Shown one piece after another: positions 16,366 to 25,411 of a stretch of 64,000 bases of DNA (position 1 is the first letter of the stretch; each line of letters starts with the position of its first letter). The notes below the pieces were generated by a model. That model made no database searches and was not told the origin of the DNA. It worked only from the letters and a program-made list of their open reading frames with translations. A program made the position numbers and the translations under genes. This DNA comes from Gammaproteobacteria bacterium (GTDB taxonomy: Bacteria > Pseudomonadota > Gammaproteobacteria > Eutrophobiales > Eutrophobiaceae), in contig JACPSH010000057.1 in NCBI GenBank assembly GCA_016193395.1, positions 1-64,000 of the forward strand, read 5' to 3'.

Positions 16366-18159
16366 ATGCCGGGGATATACCCGATCATTGACCACCAGTA
16401 CGACGTTGTCGTCGTCGGCGCCGGCGGCGCGGGACTGCGCGCCACCTTCGGGATGGCCGAGAAAGGACTCGCCACGGCCTGCCTGAGCAAGGTGTTTCCC
16501 ACGCGCAGCCACACAGTGGCGGCCCAGGGCGGCATGAGCGCCGCGCTCGGCAACATGGGCGAAGACGACTGGCGCTGGCACATGTACGACACCATCAAGG
16601 GCTCCGACTGGCTGGGCGACCAGGATGCCATCGAATACATGTGCCGCGAGGCGGCGCAGGCCGTCATCGAGCTGGAACATTTCGGCGTGCCCTTTTCACG
16701 CACCGAGGACGGCCGAATCTACCAGCGCCCGTTCGGCGGGATGACGACCCATTACGGTGAAGGCGTGGCGCAGCGCACCTGCGCCGCGGCGGATCGCACC
16801 GGGCACGCCATTCTGCACACGCTCTACCAGCAGTCCCTCAAGCACAACGCGGAATTCTTCGTCGAGTATTTCGCGCTCGATCTCATCATGGACGCCGACG
16901 GCAGCTGCCGGGGCGTCATCGCGTGGAACCTCGAAGACGGCACGCTGCACCGCTTCCGTTCGCACATCGTGGTGCTGGCGACAGGCGGCTACGGCCGGAC
17001 CTATTTCTCCTGCACCTCCGCCCACACCTGCACGGGCGACGGCAACGGCATGGTTCTGCGCGCCGGGCTCCCGTTGCAGGACATGGAATTCATCCAGTTC
17101 CATCCCACCGGGATATACGGCGCCGGCTGCCTCATCACCGAAGGCGTGCGCGGCGAGGGAGGCTACCTGACCAACGCAGCGGGCGAACGCTTCATGGAAC
17201 GCTACGCCCCCCACGCCAAGGATCTGGCATCGCGCGACGTCGTCAGCCGATCCATGACGATCGAAATACGCGAAGGCCAGGGGGTCGGTCCCCTCAAGGA
17301 CCACATTCATCTACACCTGGAACACCTGGGTCCGGACGTGATCCAGGAGCGCCTGCCGGGCATTGCAGAACTGGCCCGCATTTTCGCCGGCGTGGATGTG
17401 AGCAAGGAGCCGATCCCGGTGCTGCCGACGGCACACTACAACATGGGCGGCATACCGACCAACCACCACGGCGAAATGGTCATCGCGCAAGACGGCAACC
17501 CGGATCACATCGTCCCCGGCCTGATGGCGATCGGCGAGGCGGCATGCGTATCGGTGCACGGCGCCAATCGCCTTGGATCGAACAGCCTGCTCGACCTGAT
17601 CGTGTTCGGCCGCGCGGCCGCGAACCGGGCGTCCAAACTCATCCGCCCCGGCGGCACGCACAAGCCGCCATCAAAGGAAGCCGATGAGGGGATCCTCGCC
17701 CGGTTTGACCGGCTGCGCCACGCCGGCGGTTCGACCCCGACCGCCGCGATCCGGCTGCAGATGCAACGGACCATGCAGAACAATGCCGCCGTCTTCCGCA
17801 CCGGCGGCGTTTTGCGCGAGGGCATGGCCAGACTGCGCGACGTATACTCGTCGCTCCAGGACGTGCGGGTGAACGACCGATCGCTGATCTGGAATACCGA
17901 TCTGGTCGAGACTCTGGAACTGGAAAACCTGCTCCAGTGCGCGATGGTCAGCATCTGTTCCGCGGAAAACCGCACCGAGAGCCGCGGGGCGCACGCGCGC
18001 GAGGATTTTCCCGAGCGCGACGACGACAACTGGATGAAGCACACGCTCTCCTGGCTGCATCCCGCCGACGGCGCGGTCCGCTTCGACTACCGGCCGGTAC
18101 ACATGTATACCCTGACCAATGACGTCAAGGTCGTGCTCCCGAAGAAGCGAGTATATTGA
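16366..18159 (+). CDS. sdhA: succinate dehydrogenase flavoprotein subunit
   Basis: Catalytic subunit of complex II that oxidises succinate to fumarate. The 597-residue protein has the FAD-binding motif [15 protein letters not shown] and [15 protein letters not shown], whose histidine carries the covalent FAD. It also has [21 protein letters not shown], the active-site region [11 protein letters not shown] and [13 protein letters not shown]. The C-terminal [20 protein letters not shown] is conserved. Flavinylation is expected to need the SdhE and SDHAF4-like proteins encoded in the same cluster. Confidence 0.98.
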   Translation: MPGIYPIIDHQYDVVVVGAGGAGLRATFGMAEKGLATACLSKVFPTRSHTVAAQGGMSAALGNMGEDDWRWHMYDTIKGSDWLGDQDAIEYMCREAAQAVIELEHFGVPFSRTEDGRIYQRPFGGMTTHYGEGVAQRTCAAADRTGHAILHTLYQQSLKHNAEFFVEYFALDLIMDADGSCRGVIAWNLEDGTLHRFRSHIVVLATGGYGRTYFSCTSAHTCTGDGNGMVLRAGLPLQDMEFIQFHPTGIYGAGCLITEGVRGEGGYLTNAAGERFMERYAPHAKDLASRDVVSRSMTIEIREGQGVGPLKDHIHLHLEHLGPDVIQERLPGIAELARIFAGVDVSKEPIPVLPTAHYNMGGIPTNHHGEMVIAQDGNPDHIVPGLMAIGEAACVSVHGANRLGSNSLLDLIVFGRAAANRASKLIRPGGTHKPPSKEADEGILARFDRLRHAGGSTPTAAIRLQMQRTMQNNAAVFRTGGVLREGMARLRDVYSSLQDVRVNDRSLIWNTDLVETLELENLLQCAMVSICSAENRTESRGAHAREDFPERDDDNWMKHTLSWLHPADGAVRFDYRPVHMYTLTNDVKVVLPKKRVY

Positions 18160-18167
18160 TAATTACT

Positions 18168-18249
18168 GTGCCTCGTGCCTCGTGCCTCGTGGATCGTGGC
18201 TCGATCGAATCCCAGGACACGATGAGCGAGGAACGAGGAACGAGATTAG
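18168..18249. repeat. heptamer-periodic inverted repeat between sdhA and sdhB
   Basis: The left arm (18168-18205) is built of 7-base units such as GCCTCGT, GCCTCGT, GCCTCGT, GGATCGT. The right arm (18220-18249) carries the approximate reverse complement with the same period (CGAGGAA, CGAGGAA). The arms can pair to form a long imperfect hairpin inside the sdh message, just ahead of sdhB. It fills nearly the whole 93-bp gap, unusual in an operon otherwise spaced by a few bases. Similar 7-base repeats of different sequence lie at four other junctions. Confidence 0.65.
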
Positions 18250-18252
18250 AGT

Positions 18253-19035
18253 ATGGCCGAGTTCACACTGCCGAAGAATTCCAAAGTCCTGCCCGGACGC
18301 ACGTTCGCGGCTTCCGCCGATGCGCGCCGGAAAAAGACGTTTCGCGTGTATCGCTGGGATCCGGACAGCGGCGGCAACCCGCGCATGGACCGCTACGAAA
18401 TCGATCTGGACCAGTGCGGACCGATGGTGCTGGACGTCCTCATTTACATCAAGAACGAGATCGATTCAACGCTGTCGTTCCGCCGCTCCTGCCGCGAGGG
18501 TATCTGCGGGTCCTGCGCGATGAACATCGGCGGCACCAATACGCTCGCCTGCACCGGCGCGATCGTCGATTACCCCGGCGATATCGCCGTCTATCCACTG
18601 CCACACCTTGCCGTGGTCAAGGACCTGATCCCGGACCTCAAGCACTTTTACGCGCAGTACGCCTCGATCCAACCCTGGCTCCAGGCGCATTCGCCCGCGC
18701 CCCCGGACCGCGAACGGCTTCAGTCCAAGCCCGACCGCGCGAAACTGGACGGACTCTACGAGTGTATCCTGTGCGCCTGCTGCTCTACCTCCTGCCCCAG
18801 CTACTGGTGGAACGGAGACCGCTATCTGGGGCCGGCGATCCTGCTCCAGGCCTACCGCTGGATCGTGGACAGCCGCGACGAGAACACGGGGGAACGCCTC
18901 GACAACCTGGAGGATCCGTTCCGCCTGTACCGCTGTCATACGATCATGAATTGCACGAAGACCTGCCCTAAGGGTCTGAACCCCGCCAAAGCCATCGCGG
19001 AAATAAAGAAACTGCTGGTTTCGCGCACGATGTAG
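18253..19035 (+). CDS. sdhB: succinate dehydrogenase iron-sulfur subunit
   Basis: Electron-transfer subunit of complex II linking the flavin to the quinone site. All cluster ligands are present in the 260-residue product: [15 protein letters not shown] with a later cysteine for [2Fe-2S], [16 protein letters not shown] for [4Fe-4S], and [17 protein letters not shown] for [3Fe-4S]. The motif [11 protein letters not shown] is typical. The gap before it holds the heptamer repeat, so expression may be partly uncoupled from sdhA. Confidence 0.98.
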   Translation: MAEFTLPKNSKVLPGRTFAASADARRKKTFRVYRWDPDSGGNPRMDRYEIDLDQCGPMVLDVLIYIKNEIDSTLSFRRSCREGICGSCAMNIGGTNTLACTGAIVDYPGDIAVYPLPHLAVVKDLIPDLKHFYAQYASIQPWLQAHSPAPPDRERLQSKPDRAKLDGLYECILCACCSTSCPSYWWNGDRYLGPAILLQAYRWIVDSRDENTGERLDNLEDPFRLYRCHTIMNCTKTCPKGLNPAKAIAEIKKLLVSRTM

Positions 19036-19052
19036 CGGCGGCCCTGCATGCC

Positions 19053-19304
19053 ATGAACGAGCCTTCGCGCCTTCGCTGGCGTTGCCGCAGGGGGATCCGC
19101 GAGATGGACATCCTGCTCCAGGACTTCCTCGATTCCGTCTATCCCGGCCTGCCAGAGACGGAGCGCCGCGCGTTCGAACGATTGATTGAGGAGACAGACC
19201 TGGATCTCCTTGACTGGATCACCGGCCGTCGGCCGGCGGTGCCCGCTGACTACGAGCCGGTCGTTCGGCGGTTGAGACAGATCCAACCTTCCCCGCGGAC
19301 GTGA
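19053..19304 (+). CDS. sdhE: SdhE, FAD assembly factor
   Basis: Small soluble helper (83 residues) needed for covalent attachment of FAD to SdhA in proteobacteria. The conserved RRGIREMD near the N-terminus contains the Arg-Gly-x-x-Glu signature. The rest has the five-helix pattern with LLDWITGRRPAVP. It follows sdhB by 17 bases, and its stop overlaps the GTG start of ygfZ. Confidence 0.95.
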   Translation: MNEPSRLRWRCRRGIREMDILLQDFLDSVYPGLPETERRAFERLIEETDLDLLDWITGRRPAVPADYEPVVRRLRQIQPSPRT

Positions 19305-20299
19305 ACCCGGCCTGGCGTCAGTTCCTGTCGGCGCACAGCGCGCCCGGGGGAAGCGCGCCGGATGCGAATCCCGTTGGCTCCTCGATCACCGATCTGTCGC
19401 ACTTGGCCGTGATCGAAATCTCCGGCAGCGACGCAATGACGTTCCTGCACGGTCAACTCACCAGCGACGTCGCCGGCCTGGCCGTCGACCGGGCGCAGTT
19501 CAGCGCGTGGTGCAACGCCCGCGGACAGGTCGTCGCGGTGGTCTTATTGCTTCGCCTGTCTGACCGTTATTTCATTCTTCTGCCGCAGGAGCAATGCGCC
19601 ACGTTTGTCCGTCGCCTTGGCCTGTACGTGCTGCGCGCGGACGTCCGCATCTCCGATCGCAGTGACGAATGGGTGCGCATCGGCATCGTTGCGATCCCCG
19701 GAAAGACGCCGGCCATCGATCCGGACCTCGGCGCGCCTGAACCGTGGCAGATCGCCGAAACGCAAGGATTGACCGGCCTGCGCCTTCCGGACACGGAGGG
19801 CCGCCGCCGGTTCCTGATTTGCGGGAACATCGACGCGGCGCAAGCCTTCTGGTTGCGGCCTGCCAGGCGGTACGTCGCGGTCGCGCCCGATGCATGGCGG
19901 TTGCACGACGTCCTGGCCGGAATACCGTGGCTGGTTCCAGAGCTAGCCGACAGTTACCTGCCGCAGGAACTGGGGCTGGAGGCGCTCGGCGCGCTCAGCC
20001 TGGCCAAAGGTTGCTACCCGGGCCAGGAGATCATTGCCCGCGCGCAATACCGCGGCCGGGTGAAGCGGGGTCTGTTTCTATTCACCGTGAGTACGCCTCA
20101 ACCGCCGTCGCCCGGTTCGAGCTTGAGCGCGGCGAGCGCGGCTACGCGCCCCGCCGGCACCGTCCTGCATGCTCAAACGCAGGTTGACGGCGTGCAAACC
20201 GGACTGGCCGTGTGCGAACTCGACCTGGCGGGAACTGTCGAACTGCATGTGGGGTCGCCCGCAGGCCCGCGGGTCGTGATCGGTAAGCTGATAAAATAG
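19301..20299 (+). CDS. ygfZ: YgfZ/CAF17-type folate-binding protein
   Basis: Tetrahydrofolate-binding protein related to the glycine-cleavage T protein, needed for synthesis or repair of certain iron-sulfur enzymes. The 332-residue product has AMTFLHGQLTSDV, ARGQVVAV and the diagnostic KGCYPGQEIIARAQYRG with its conserved cysteine. The start is the GTG of the GTGA overlap with sdhE. Its place directly after sdhB and sdhE fits a role in maturing complex II. Confidence 0.93.
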   Translation: MNPAWRQFLSAHSAPGGSAPDANPVGSSITDLSHLAVIEISGSDAMTFLHGQLTSDVAGLAVDRAQFSAWCNARGQVVAVVLLLRLSDRYFILLPQEQCATFVRRLGLYVLRADVRISDRSDEWVRIGIVAIPGKTPAIDPDLGAPEPWQIAETQGLTGLRLPDTEGRRRFLICGNIDAAQAFWLRPARRYVAVAPDAWRLHDVLAGIPWLVPELADSYLPQELGLEALGALSLAKGCYPGQEIIARAQYRGRVKRGLFLFTVSTPQPPSPGSSLSAASAATRPAGTVLHAQTQVDGVQTGLAVCELDLAGTVELHVGSPAGPRVVIGKLIK

Positions 20300-20304
20300 C
20301 CTCC

Positions 20305-20829
20305 ATGCTTTCCGCGACGTCTGTCCGCCGCGTCCGCCGGAGTACGGATCGGCTTTTTTATGCCGGCCTGGCGGGTATCTGCATCGGCCTGCTCGGCTTC
20401 GGCTATTACCTGCAATATGGCCGCGGACTGGAGCCCTGCCCGCTGTGCGTCCTGCAACGGATTGCCTACCTGGCCATCACGACTATCGCGATCGTCGCGG
20501 CCGTTCACGCAGGCGCGGGACTCTGGCGCAGGCTCTATGGTGGCGTCATTGCGCTCTGCGCCCTGCTCGGCGGCGCGGTCGCGGCGCGGCAGGTCTGGCT
20601 TCAGCATCTGCCCGCGGACCGGGTCCCGGAGTGCGGCCCAGGCCTGGGGTATATGCTGGAGGTCTTTCCCCTGAATGAAGTGCTGGCCAAGGTGCTGACC
20701 GGATCGGGCGAATGCGCTGAAGCCGGCTGGACCTTTCTGACGCTGAGCATTGCGGAATGGAGCCTGCTATTCTTTGCGGCGCTGGCGCTATGCGCGGTGG
20801 CATACGCGTTCAGGCCCGCCGCGGCCTGA
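20305..20829 (+). CDS. dsbB: DsbB, disulfide bond formation protein B
   Basis: Inner-membrane quinone reductase that reoxidises DsbA. The 174-residue protein has four membrane spans. The first catalytic pair is in EPCPLCVLQR, and the second periplasmic loop carries PECGPGLGYM and a further cysteine in GECAEAG. The family arginine after CPLC is present. The start is five bases after ygfZ, so it probably shares the sdh transcript. The DsbA partner is not in the window. Confidence 0.95.
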   Translation: MLSATSVRRVRRSTDRLFYAGLAGICIGLLGFGYYLQYGRGLEPCPLCVLQRIAYLAITTIAIVAAVHAGAGLWRRLYGGVIALCALLGGAVAARQVWLQHLPADRVPECGPGLGYMLEVFPLNEVLAKVLTGSGECAEAGWTFLTLSIAEWSLLFFAALALCAVAYAFRPAAA

Positions 20830-20870
20830 GCCATGGAGCGCGCGTGCAGAGCGACACCGCCATTCAATCC

Positions 20871-21383
20871 ATGAGAACGGCGCGCGCATTCCGTGTCTGT
20901 TCCCTGTTCCTGTTGTTGCTGTGCTGCTGCGCTTCCTGGGGGGCCTCCGATGCCAATGAGCAGGCCGGCCGCCCGCTTCACGGCGTCGTGGCGGTGGCGC
21001 TGACCGTCGACAGGCTGGACGACAATCTCGCGCCCTACGGGATCGACCGATCGGGGCTAATCGCCGCAGCCTCGGAACGTCTGAACCGGGCGGGAATCGA
21101 GGTCATCGACTCCGGTGAATGGGCACAGCGCACGGATGCCGCGCAATTATCCCTGCAGGTCCGGCTGATACGCGCTCCTTATTATTTCTACCTGTACGGA
21201 GTCAGGCTGATCGCCCGCGGGAAGCTGGCGCTGGTTCACGGCCCGAACGCTTACGCCACGGCGGAGATCTGGTCAGAGGGAAGCGTGGGCGCGGTCCAGC
21301 CATCCGATCTCGGGCCGCTGCGCGAACTCGCGCTGCGGCTCATCGATCAATTCATCGCCGAGCACCGTCTGCAGAACGGCTGA
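20871..21383 (+). CDS. exported protein of unknown function
   Basis: I do not recognise this 170-residue protein. It begins with a clear signal peptide (RAFRVCSLFLLLLCCCASWGAS, cut after about residue 23). The mature part is about 145 residues, with VAVALTVDRLDDNLAPYG and AGIEVIDSGEW. A well-ordered segment, LSLQVRLIRAPYYFYLYGV, follows. Alternating strand patterns suggest a small alpha/beta periplasmic domain. The ATG at 20871 is chosen because the signal peptide starts there. It follows dsbB by 41 bp and may be co-transcribed; a repeat cluster follows it. Confidence 0.7.
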   Translation: MRTARAFRVCSLFLLLLCCCASWGASDANEQAGRPLHGVVAVALTVDRLDDNLAPYGIDRSGLIAAASERLNRAGIEVIDSGEWAQRTDAAQLSLQVRLIRAPYYFYLYGVRLIARGKLALVHGPNAYATAEIWSEGSVGAVQPSDLGPLRELALRLIDQFIAEHRLQNG

Positions 21384-21392
21384 GACACCAAG

Positions 21393-21474
21393 CGGGCGGG
21401 TCCTGCCATCGGGTACCGTCTTCGTGCTCGCTATCGCTGCGCGCGAAGAACGGTGACCCGATGTCACCCGCCCG
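21393..21474 (-). repeat. palindromic repeat family, copy 1
   Basis: An 82-bp inverted element. Its inner arm CATCGGGT (21407-21414) pairs with ACCCGATG (21456-21463), extended by ACCGT/ACGGT. The outer CGGGCGGGT pairs with ACCCGCCCG. In reverse orientation its central loop holds the family word GCGAGCACG (complement at 21423-21431), shared with copies 2 and 4. Confidence 0.75.
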
Positions 21475-21521
21475 TTCGGCACATGCGCCGAAGTCTGACC
21501 GGACTCATCTCAAGCGTTGAC

Positions 21522-21614
21522 CGGACGGGTGGCACCGGGCACTCCCCTGCTCCGCGCGCAAGCGAGGGGACCGAGCGAGCACGGACAGGGGTGCCCGGTG
21601 ACCGGACCCGTCCG
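21522..21614 (+). repeat. palindromic repeat family, copy 2
   Basis: A 93-bp hairpin element. Outer arms CGGACGGGT (21522-21530) and ACCCGTCCG (21606-21614) are perfect, as are inner arms CACCGGGCAC (21533-21542) and GTGCCCGGTG (21591-21600). The loop contains GCGAGCACGGAC (21575-21586). A further ACTCAT/ATGAGT pair flanks the element, extending the palindrome. Confidence 0.8.
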
Positions 21615-21661
21615 CCACCGTGCCTACATGAGTCCGGCCGGATTCATGCGACAGCCTTGAA

Positions 21662-21694
21662 CGGACGGGTGTGCCCGGTGACAGGACCCGGCCG
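21662..21694 (+). repeat. palindromic repeat family, copy 3 (loop deleted)
   Basis: A 33-bp relic with CGGACGGGT at one end, GTGCCCGGTGACAGGACCCG within and GGCCG at the other end. It keeps the terminal segments of copies 2 and 4 but lacks the central loop. Together with copies 1 and 2 it accounts for most of the 344-bp gap 21384-21727; I see no gene there. Confidence 0.65.
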
Positions 21695-21727
21695 CTGCCC
21701 AACGCATGCATGAACGGCCGGGCGGCA

Positions 21728-23089
21728 TCAGCGCCTGAAGCCGCGCGGCGGGCCACTACCGAGCGTCCGCATCATGCGCGCCATGCCGCCCTTGCGCGTC
21801 AGGCGCTTCATCACGGTCTGCATCTGTTGGAATTGTTTCAGCAGACGGTTCACGTCCTGGATCTGCGTCCCCGATCCGGCCGCGATGCGTTTCTTGCGCG
21901 AACCGTTGATGATCTCCGGGCGGCCGCGCTCGGCTGGCGTCATGGAATTGATGATCGACTCCAGGCGCACGAGCTCGCGATCGTTGAACTGGGCGGCCGC
22001 GCTGCCCGGCAGGAACTGCGCCAGCGGCAGCTTCTCGATCATCCCGGCCAGCCCGCCCAGGCTCCGCATCCGCCGTAACTGATCGCGGAAATCCGTGAGA
22101 TCAAACCCGGCGCCCTTTATCACCTTGCGCGCGATTTGTTCGCTCTTCTCGCGGTCCGCGCCGCGCTCCACCTGTTCGATCAGGGTCAGCACATCGCCCA
22201 TGCCAAGAATGCGCGAAGCCATCCGATCCGGATGAAATGGCGCAAGTTCTTCCACCCGCTCACCGGTGCCGATGAACAGGATTGGGACGCCGGTCACATG
22301 GCGCACGGACAGCGCGGCGCCGCCGCGGCTGTCGCCGTCCACCTTGGTCAGGATGATGCCGCTGAGCGGCACCGAGGATGAAAAGGACGCGGCCGCATTA
22401 ACCGCGTCCTGCCCCAGCATGCTGTCCACGACGAACAGTGTGTCCGAGGGCCGCAGGACTTCGTGCAGCTGCCGGATCTCCGCCATCATCTCCTCGTCGA
22501 CGTGGAGCCGTCCGGCGCTGTCGACGATCAGTACTTCCGCCAGGCGTGCGTGCGCAAGCTGGAGCGCGGCCGAAGCGATGGCCACTGGCGACTGCCCCGG
22601 AGCGCCTACGAAGCATTCAAGCCCGTTCTCCCCTGCCAACAGCTTCAACTGCTCCGGCGCTGCCGGGCGGTAGGTATCGCAACCGGCAAGCAGGATGCGC
22701 CGAGTTTTCCGGCCAATCAGCCAGCGGCCGAGCTTCGCGGCAGTGGTTGTCTTGCCCGCGCCCTGGAGGCCGGCCAGCAGCACGACCACCGGTGCCTGGC
22801 CCTCCAGGCGCAATTCAGAAGCGGTGCCGCCGAGCACCTGGATAAGCTCATCGCGGACGATCTTCACTACGGCCTGTCCCGGCGTCAGGCTGCGCAGGAC
22901 TTCCGCCCCCACGGCGCGGGCGCGGATGTGCTCGATCAGGTCCCGCACTACCGGCAGCGCAACGTCCGCTTCGAGCAGCGAGACGCGCACATCGCGCAAC
23001 ACGGCGTCGATGTCCGCCTCCGTGAGGCGCGCCTCGCTGCCAAGATCGCGGATGATGCGCGCAAGCCGCGCCGTGAGGTTGTCAAACAT
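21728..23089 (-). CDS. ffh: Ffh, signal recognition particle GTPase
   Basis: Protein part of the bacterial SRP; it binds signal sequences on nascent membrane proteins and the 4.5S RNA. The 453-residue product has the helical N domain (MFDNLTARLARIIRDL) and the G domain with P-loop GLQGAGKTTTAAKLG, DTYRPAAPEQLK, DSAGRLHVDEEMM and TKVDGDSRGGAALS. The Met-rich M domain follows, with RMRSLGGLAGMIEKLP and SRKKRIAAGSG, the RNA-binding segment. The start is set at 23089 where the family N-terminus begins; the frame runs further upstream without family resemblance. The matching SRP RNA is at 53558-53659. Confidence 0.97.
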   Translation of the reverse strand: MFDNLTARLARIIRDLGSEARLTEADIDAVLRDVRVSLLEADVALPVVRDLIEHIRARAVGAEVLRSLTPGQAVVKIVRDELIQVLGGTASELRLEGQAPVVVLLAGLQGAGKTTTAAKLGRWLIGRKTRRILLAGCDTYRPAAPEQLKLLAGENGLECFVGAPGQSPVAIASAALQLAHARLAEVLIVDSAGRLHVDEEMMAEIRQLHEVLRPSDTLFVVDSMLGQDAVNAAASFSSSVPLSGIILTKVDGDSRGGAALSVRHVTGVPILFIGTGERVEELAPFHPDRMASRILGMGDVLTLIEQVERGADREKSEQIARKVIKGAGFDLTDFRDQLRRMRSLGGLAGMIEKLPLAQFLPGSAAAQFNDRELVRLESIINSMTPAERGRPEIINGSRKKRIAAGSGTQIQDVNRLLKQFQQMQTVMKRLTRKGGMARMMRTLGSGPPRGFRR

Positions 23090-23186
23090 GCGGGGGAGCT
23101 GTTTCGGTGAGAATTCTAACACGTCATTCAATATGGACTGCGAATGTGCCAAACTGCGGAACCCGCGCCTGCATCCCCACGCCTTC

Positions 23187-23993
23187 ATGACTACCGAGAG
23201 CGTCATTGCCATCCTCCTTTACCTGGGCATCACGGCGTGGTGGGGCGCGACGGCATTCCGATCCGGGCCACCGGGCCCGCGTTCGAAGTACCTCCTGGCC
23301 GCGGCCAGTTCCGTGCCGTTGCTCCTGCAGGCAATGGTGCTGTACCCGACGATCGTCACGGACGCCGGACTGAACATGGGCTTCTACAACGCCCTGTCGC
23401 TCGTGAGCTGGACGGTCGCGCTGATCGTCATCGGCGTGGCGCTCTTCAGGCCGGTGGAAAACCTGGCCATCGTGTTCCTTCCTTTCGCCGCGCTGTGCCT
23501 GCTCCTGGAGCAGCTTCTGCCGAGCGTCAGGATGGTTCCCGCCTCGGCGCCGACCGGGCTGCGCGTCCACGTCGTGCTGTCCATAGGCGCCTACGGGCTG
23601 CTGGCGATCGCCGCCGTGCAGGCGCTCGTCGTGGCCGTACAGGAGCGCCAGTTGCGATTGCGGCACCCGGTCGGCGTCATGCGCATGCTGCCGCCGCTGA
23701 AAACCATGGAGGATCTACTCGCGCAGATGCTCGCGATCGGCTTTTTCCTTTTGAGTCTGAGCCTCGCGACCGGATTGATGTTCCTCGAGGACCTGCTCGG
23801 CCAGCACCTGGCCCACAAGACCGCGCTGTCGATGCTCGCCTGGTTCCTGTTCGGGTTCGTCCTGTACGGACGCTGGGCGCGCGGTTGGCGCGGAATGCGG
23901 CTCGCCGGATGGACGCTCGGCGGATTCCTCGCCCTGATGCTGGCCTATTTCGGCTCGAAGCTCGTGCTCGAACTCATCCTGCACCGCGTCTGA
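23187..23993 (+). CDS. ypjD: YpjD, CcsA/HemX-like inner-membrane protein
   Basis: A 268-residue protein with about eight membrane spans, related to the cytochrome c assembly factor CcsA. The core has LRVHVVLSIGAYGLLAIAAV with a conserved histidine. Later it has LKTMEDLLAQMLAIGFFLL and LAHKTALSMLAWFLFG with another. Order matches E. coli, where ypjD lies between ffh and the corB (yfjD) gene. Its exact function is not established. The ATG at 23187 is preferred, but an ATG at 23133 is in frame. Confidence 0.85.
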   Translation: MTTESVIAILLYLGITAWWGATAFRSGPPGPRSKYLLAAASSVPLLLQAMVLYPTIVTDAGLNMGFYNALSLVSWTVALIVIGVALFRPVENLAIVFLPFAALCLLLEQLLPSVRMVPASAPTGLRVHVVLSIGAYGLLAIAAVQALVVAVQERQLRLRHPVGVMRMLPPLKTMEDLLAQMLAIGFFLLSLSLATGLMFLEDLLGQHLAHKTALSMLAWFLFGFVLYGRWARGWRGMRLAGWTLGGFLALMLAYFGSKLVLELILHRV

Positions 23994-24081
23994 CACGGCG
24001 CGCGCCGTCGGCCGGTCACCTTGACAGTGCCGGACCTCATGCGGGCACAATAACCGCCGGCCTGAATCCTGGTTACGTCGG

Positions 24082-25365
24082 TTGGAAGACATCCCGTTAT
24101 CAGCAATGTTCGGGATCCTGTTCGTCCTGATCCTGTTCTCCGCTTTTTCCTCCGGCACGGAAACGGCCATGATGGCGGTTAACCGCTATCGCCTGCGGCA
24201 TCGGGCGCGCACCGGTCAGCGCTCCGCCATCCTGGTGGAGAGCCTGCTCAGGCGGCCGGACCGGGTGCTGGGGCTGATCCTGTTCGTGAATACCCTGGTG
24301 AACATTGCGGCAGCCTCGGTCGCCACGATTATCGCAATCCGGCTCATGGGCGAGATCGGCCTGGCCATCGCACCCGTGGCGACGACCGTGGTCATACTCA
24401 TCTTCGGCGAGCTCGCACCCAAGACGGTTGCCGCCCTTCACGCCGACCGCATCGCCTATCCCGCCAGCTACGCGCTGTATTTCCTCGGCAGGCTGCTCAA
24501 TCCTTTCGTCTGGGTGATCAACCAGGTCACCAATGGCCTGCTCTCCATCGCGGGCGTGCGCATGGACGAGCGGTCCGATGAGCCGATCACCCGCGAGGAG
24601 CTGCGCACCGTCGTGCTCGAGTCCGGCGGCATGATCCCGCGCAGACACCAGCGAATGCTGCTCAGCATCATCGATCTCGAGAGCGTCACCGTGGACGACA
24701 TCATGGTGCCTCGCAACGAGATCGTCGGGGTCGATCTGAACAAGTCGCCGGACGAAATACTCGACGTGATCGCCCACAGCCAGCATACCCGCCTGCCCGT
24801 GTACCGGGAAAACATCGACGACATCGCCGGCGTCGTGCACGTCCGGCGGGTGGCGCGCATCCTGAGAGACAAAAAGGAATTCAGCATCGCCGATCTGGAG
24901 CAACTGGTGCACGAGCCCTACTTCGTGCCGCTCGGCACGCCGCTCCACACGCAACTCCTGAATTTCCAGCGCCGCAGGAACCGCATCGGTTTCGTGGTCG
25001 ACGAATACGGCGTGATCCAGGGCCTGGTGACGCTCGAAGACATACTCGAAGAGATCGTCGGCGAATTCACGACCGACGTGCAGACACTCGCGCAGGAAAT
25101 CCATCCGCAGGCGGACGGCACCTACCTGATCGACGGCACGGCGACGCTGCGCGAGATCAACCGCCAGTTGCACTGGAATCTTCCGACCGAAGGCCCCAAG
25201 ACCCTGAACGGACTGGTCCTCGAACACCTGGAAACCATGCCGGAGCCGGGGACGAGCCTGCGCGTCGGCCCGTACACGATCGAAGTGACGCAGACCTCGG
25301 GCAACGCGGTGCGGACAGTCAGGATAAACCGGCAGCCGTTCCCGGTACGGGGAACGGACACCTGA
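24082..25365 (+). CDS. corB: CorB/YfjD-type CNNM transporter
   Basis: Membrane protein of the CNNM/CorC group, connected with magnesium and cobalt transport. The 427-residue product has an N-terminal CNNM domain (FSAFSSGTETAMMAVNRYRL; FGELAPKTVAALH), two CBS domains between about 200 and 320 (DIMVPRNEIVGVD; VVDEYGVIQGLVTLEDILEEIVGE), and a C-terminal CorC/HlyC domain. The start is taken as the TTG at 24082, giving MEDIPLSAMFG like other members; an ATG at 24106 is the alternative. It forms the conserved ffh-ypjD-corB neighbourhood. Confidence 0.9.
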   Translation: MEDIPLSAMFGILFVLILFSAFSSGTETAMMAVNRYRLRHRARTGQRSAILVESLLRRPDRVLGLILFVNTLVNIAAASVATIIAIRLMGEIGLAIAPVATTVVILIFGELAPKTVAALHADRIAYPASYALYFLGRLLNPFVWVINQVTNGLLSIAGVRMDERSDEPITREELRTVVLESGGMIPRRHQRMLLSIIDLESVTVDDIMVPRNEIVGVDLNKSPDEILDVIAHSQHTRLPVYRENIDDIAGVVHVRRVARILRDKKEFSIADLEQLVHEPYFVPLGTPLHTQLLNFQRRRNRIGFVVDEYGVIQGLVTLEDILEEIVGEFTTDVQTLAQEIHPQADGTYLIDGTATLREINRQLHWNLPTEGPKTLNGLVLEHLETMPEPGTSLRVGPYTIEVTQTSGNAVRTVRINRQPFPVRGTDT

Positions 25366-25370
25366 GCGAG

Positions 25371-25411
25371 ATGCAAAAGTCCAAGGACGGACTTTTGCAT
25401 CGACTTGTCAG
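25371..25411. repeat. 41-bp hairpin repeat, copy A, between convergent corB and radA
   Basis: A perfect 12-bp stem, ATGCAAAAGTCC (25371-25382) with GGACTTTTGCAT (25389-25400), and a 6-base loop, followed by CGACTTGTCAG. The same 41 bases recur at 33098-33138 with two differences. Here it fills the gap between two gene ends and overlaps the radA stop, so a two-way terminator role is plausible. Confidence 0.8.
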
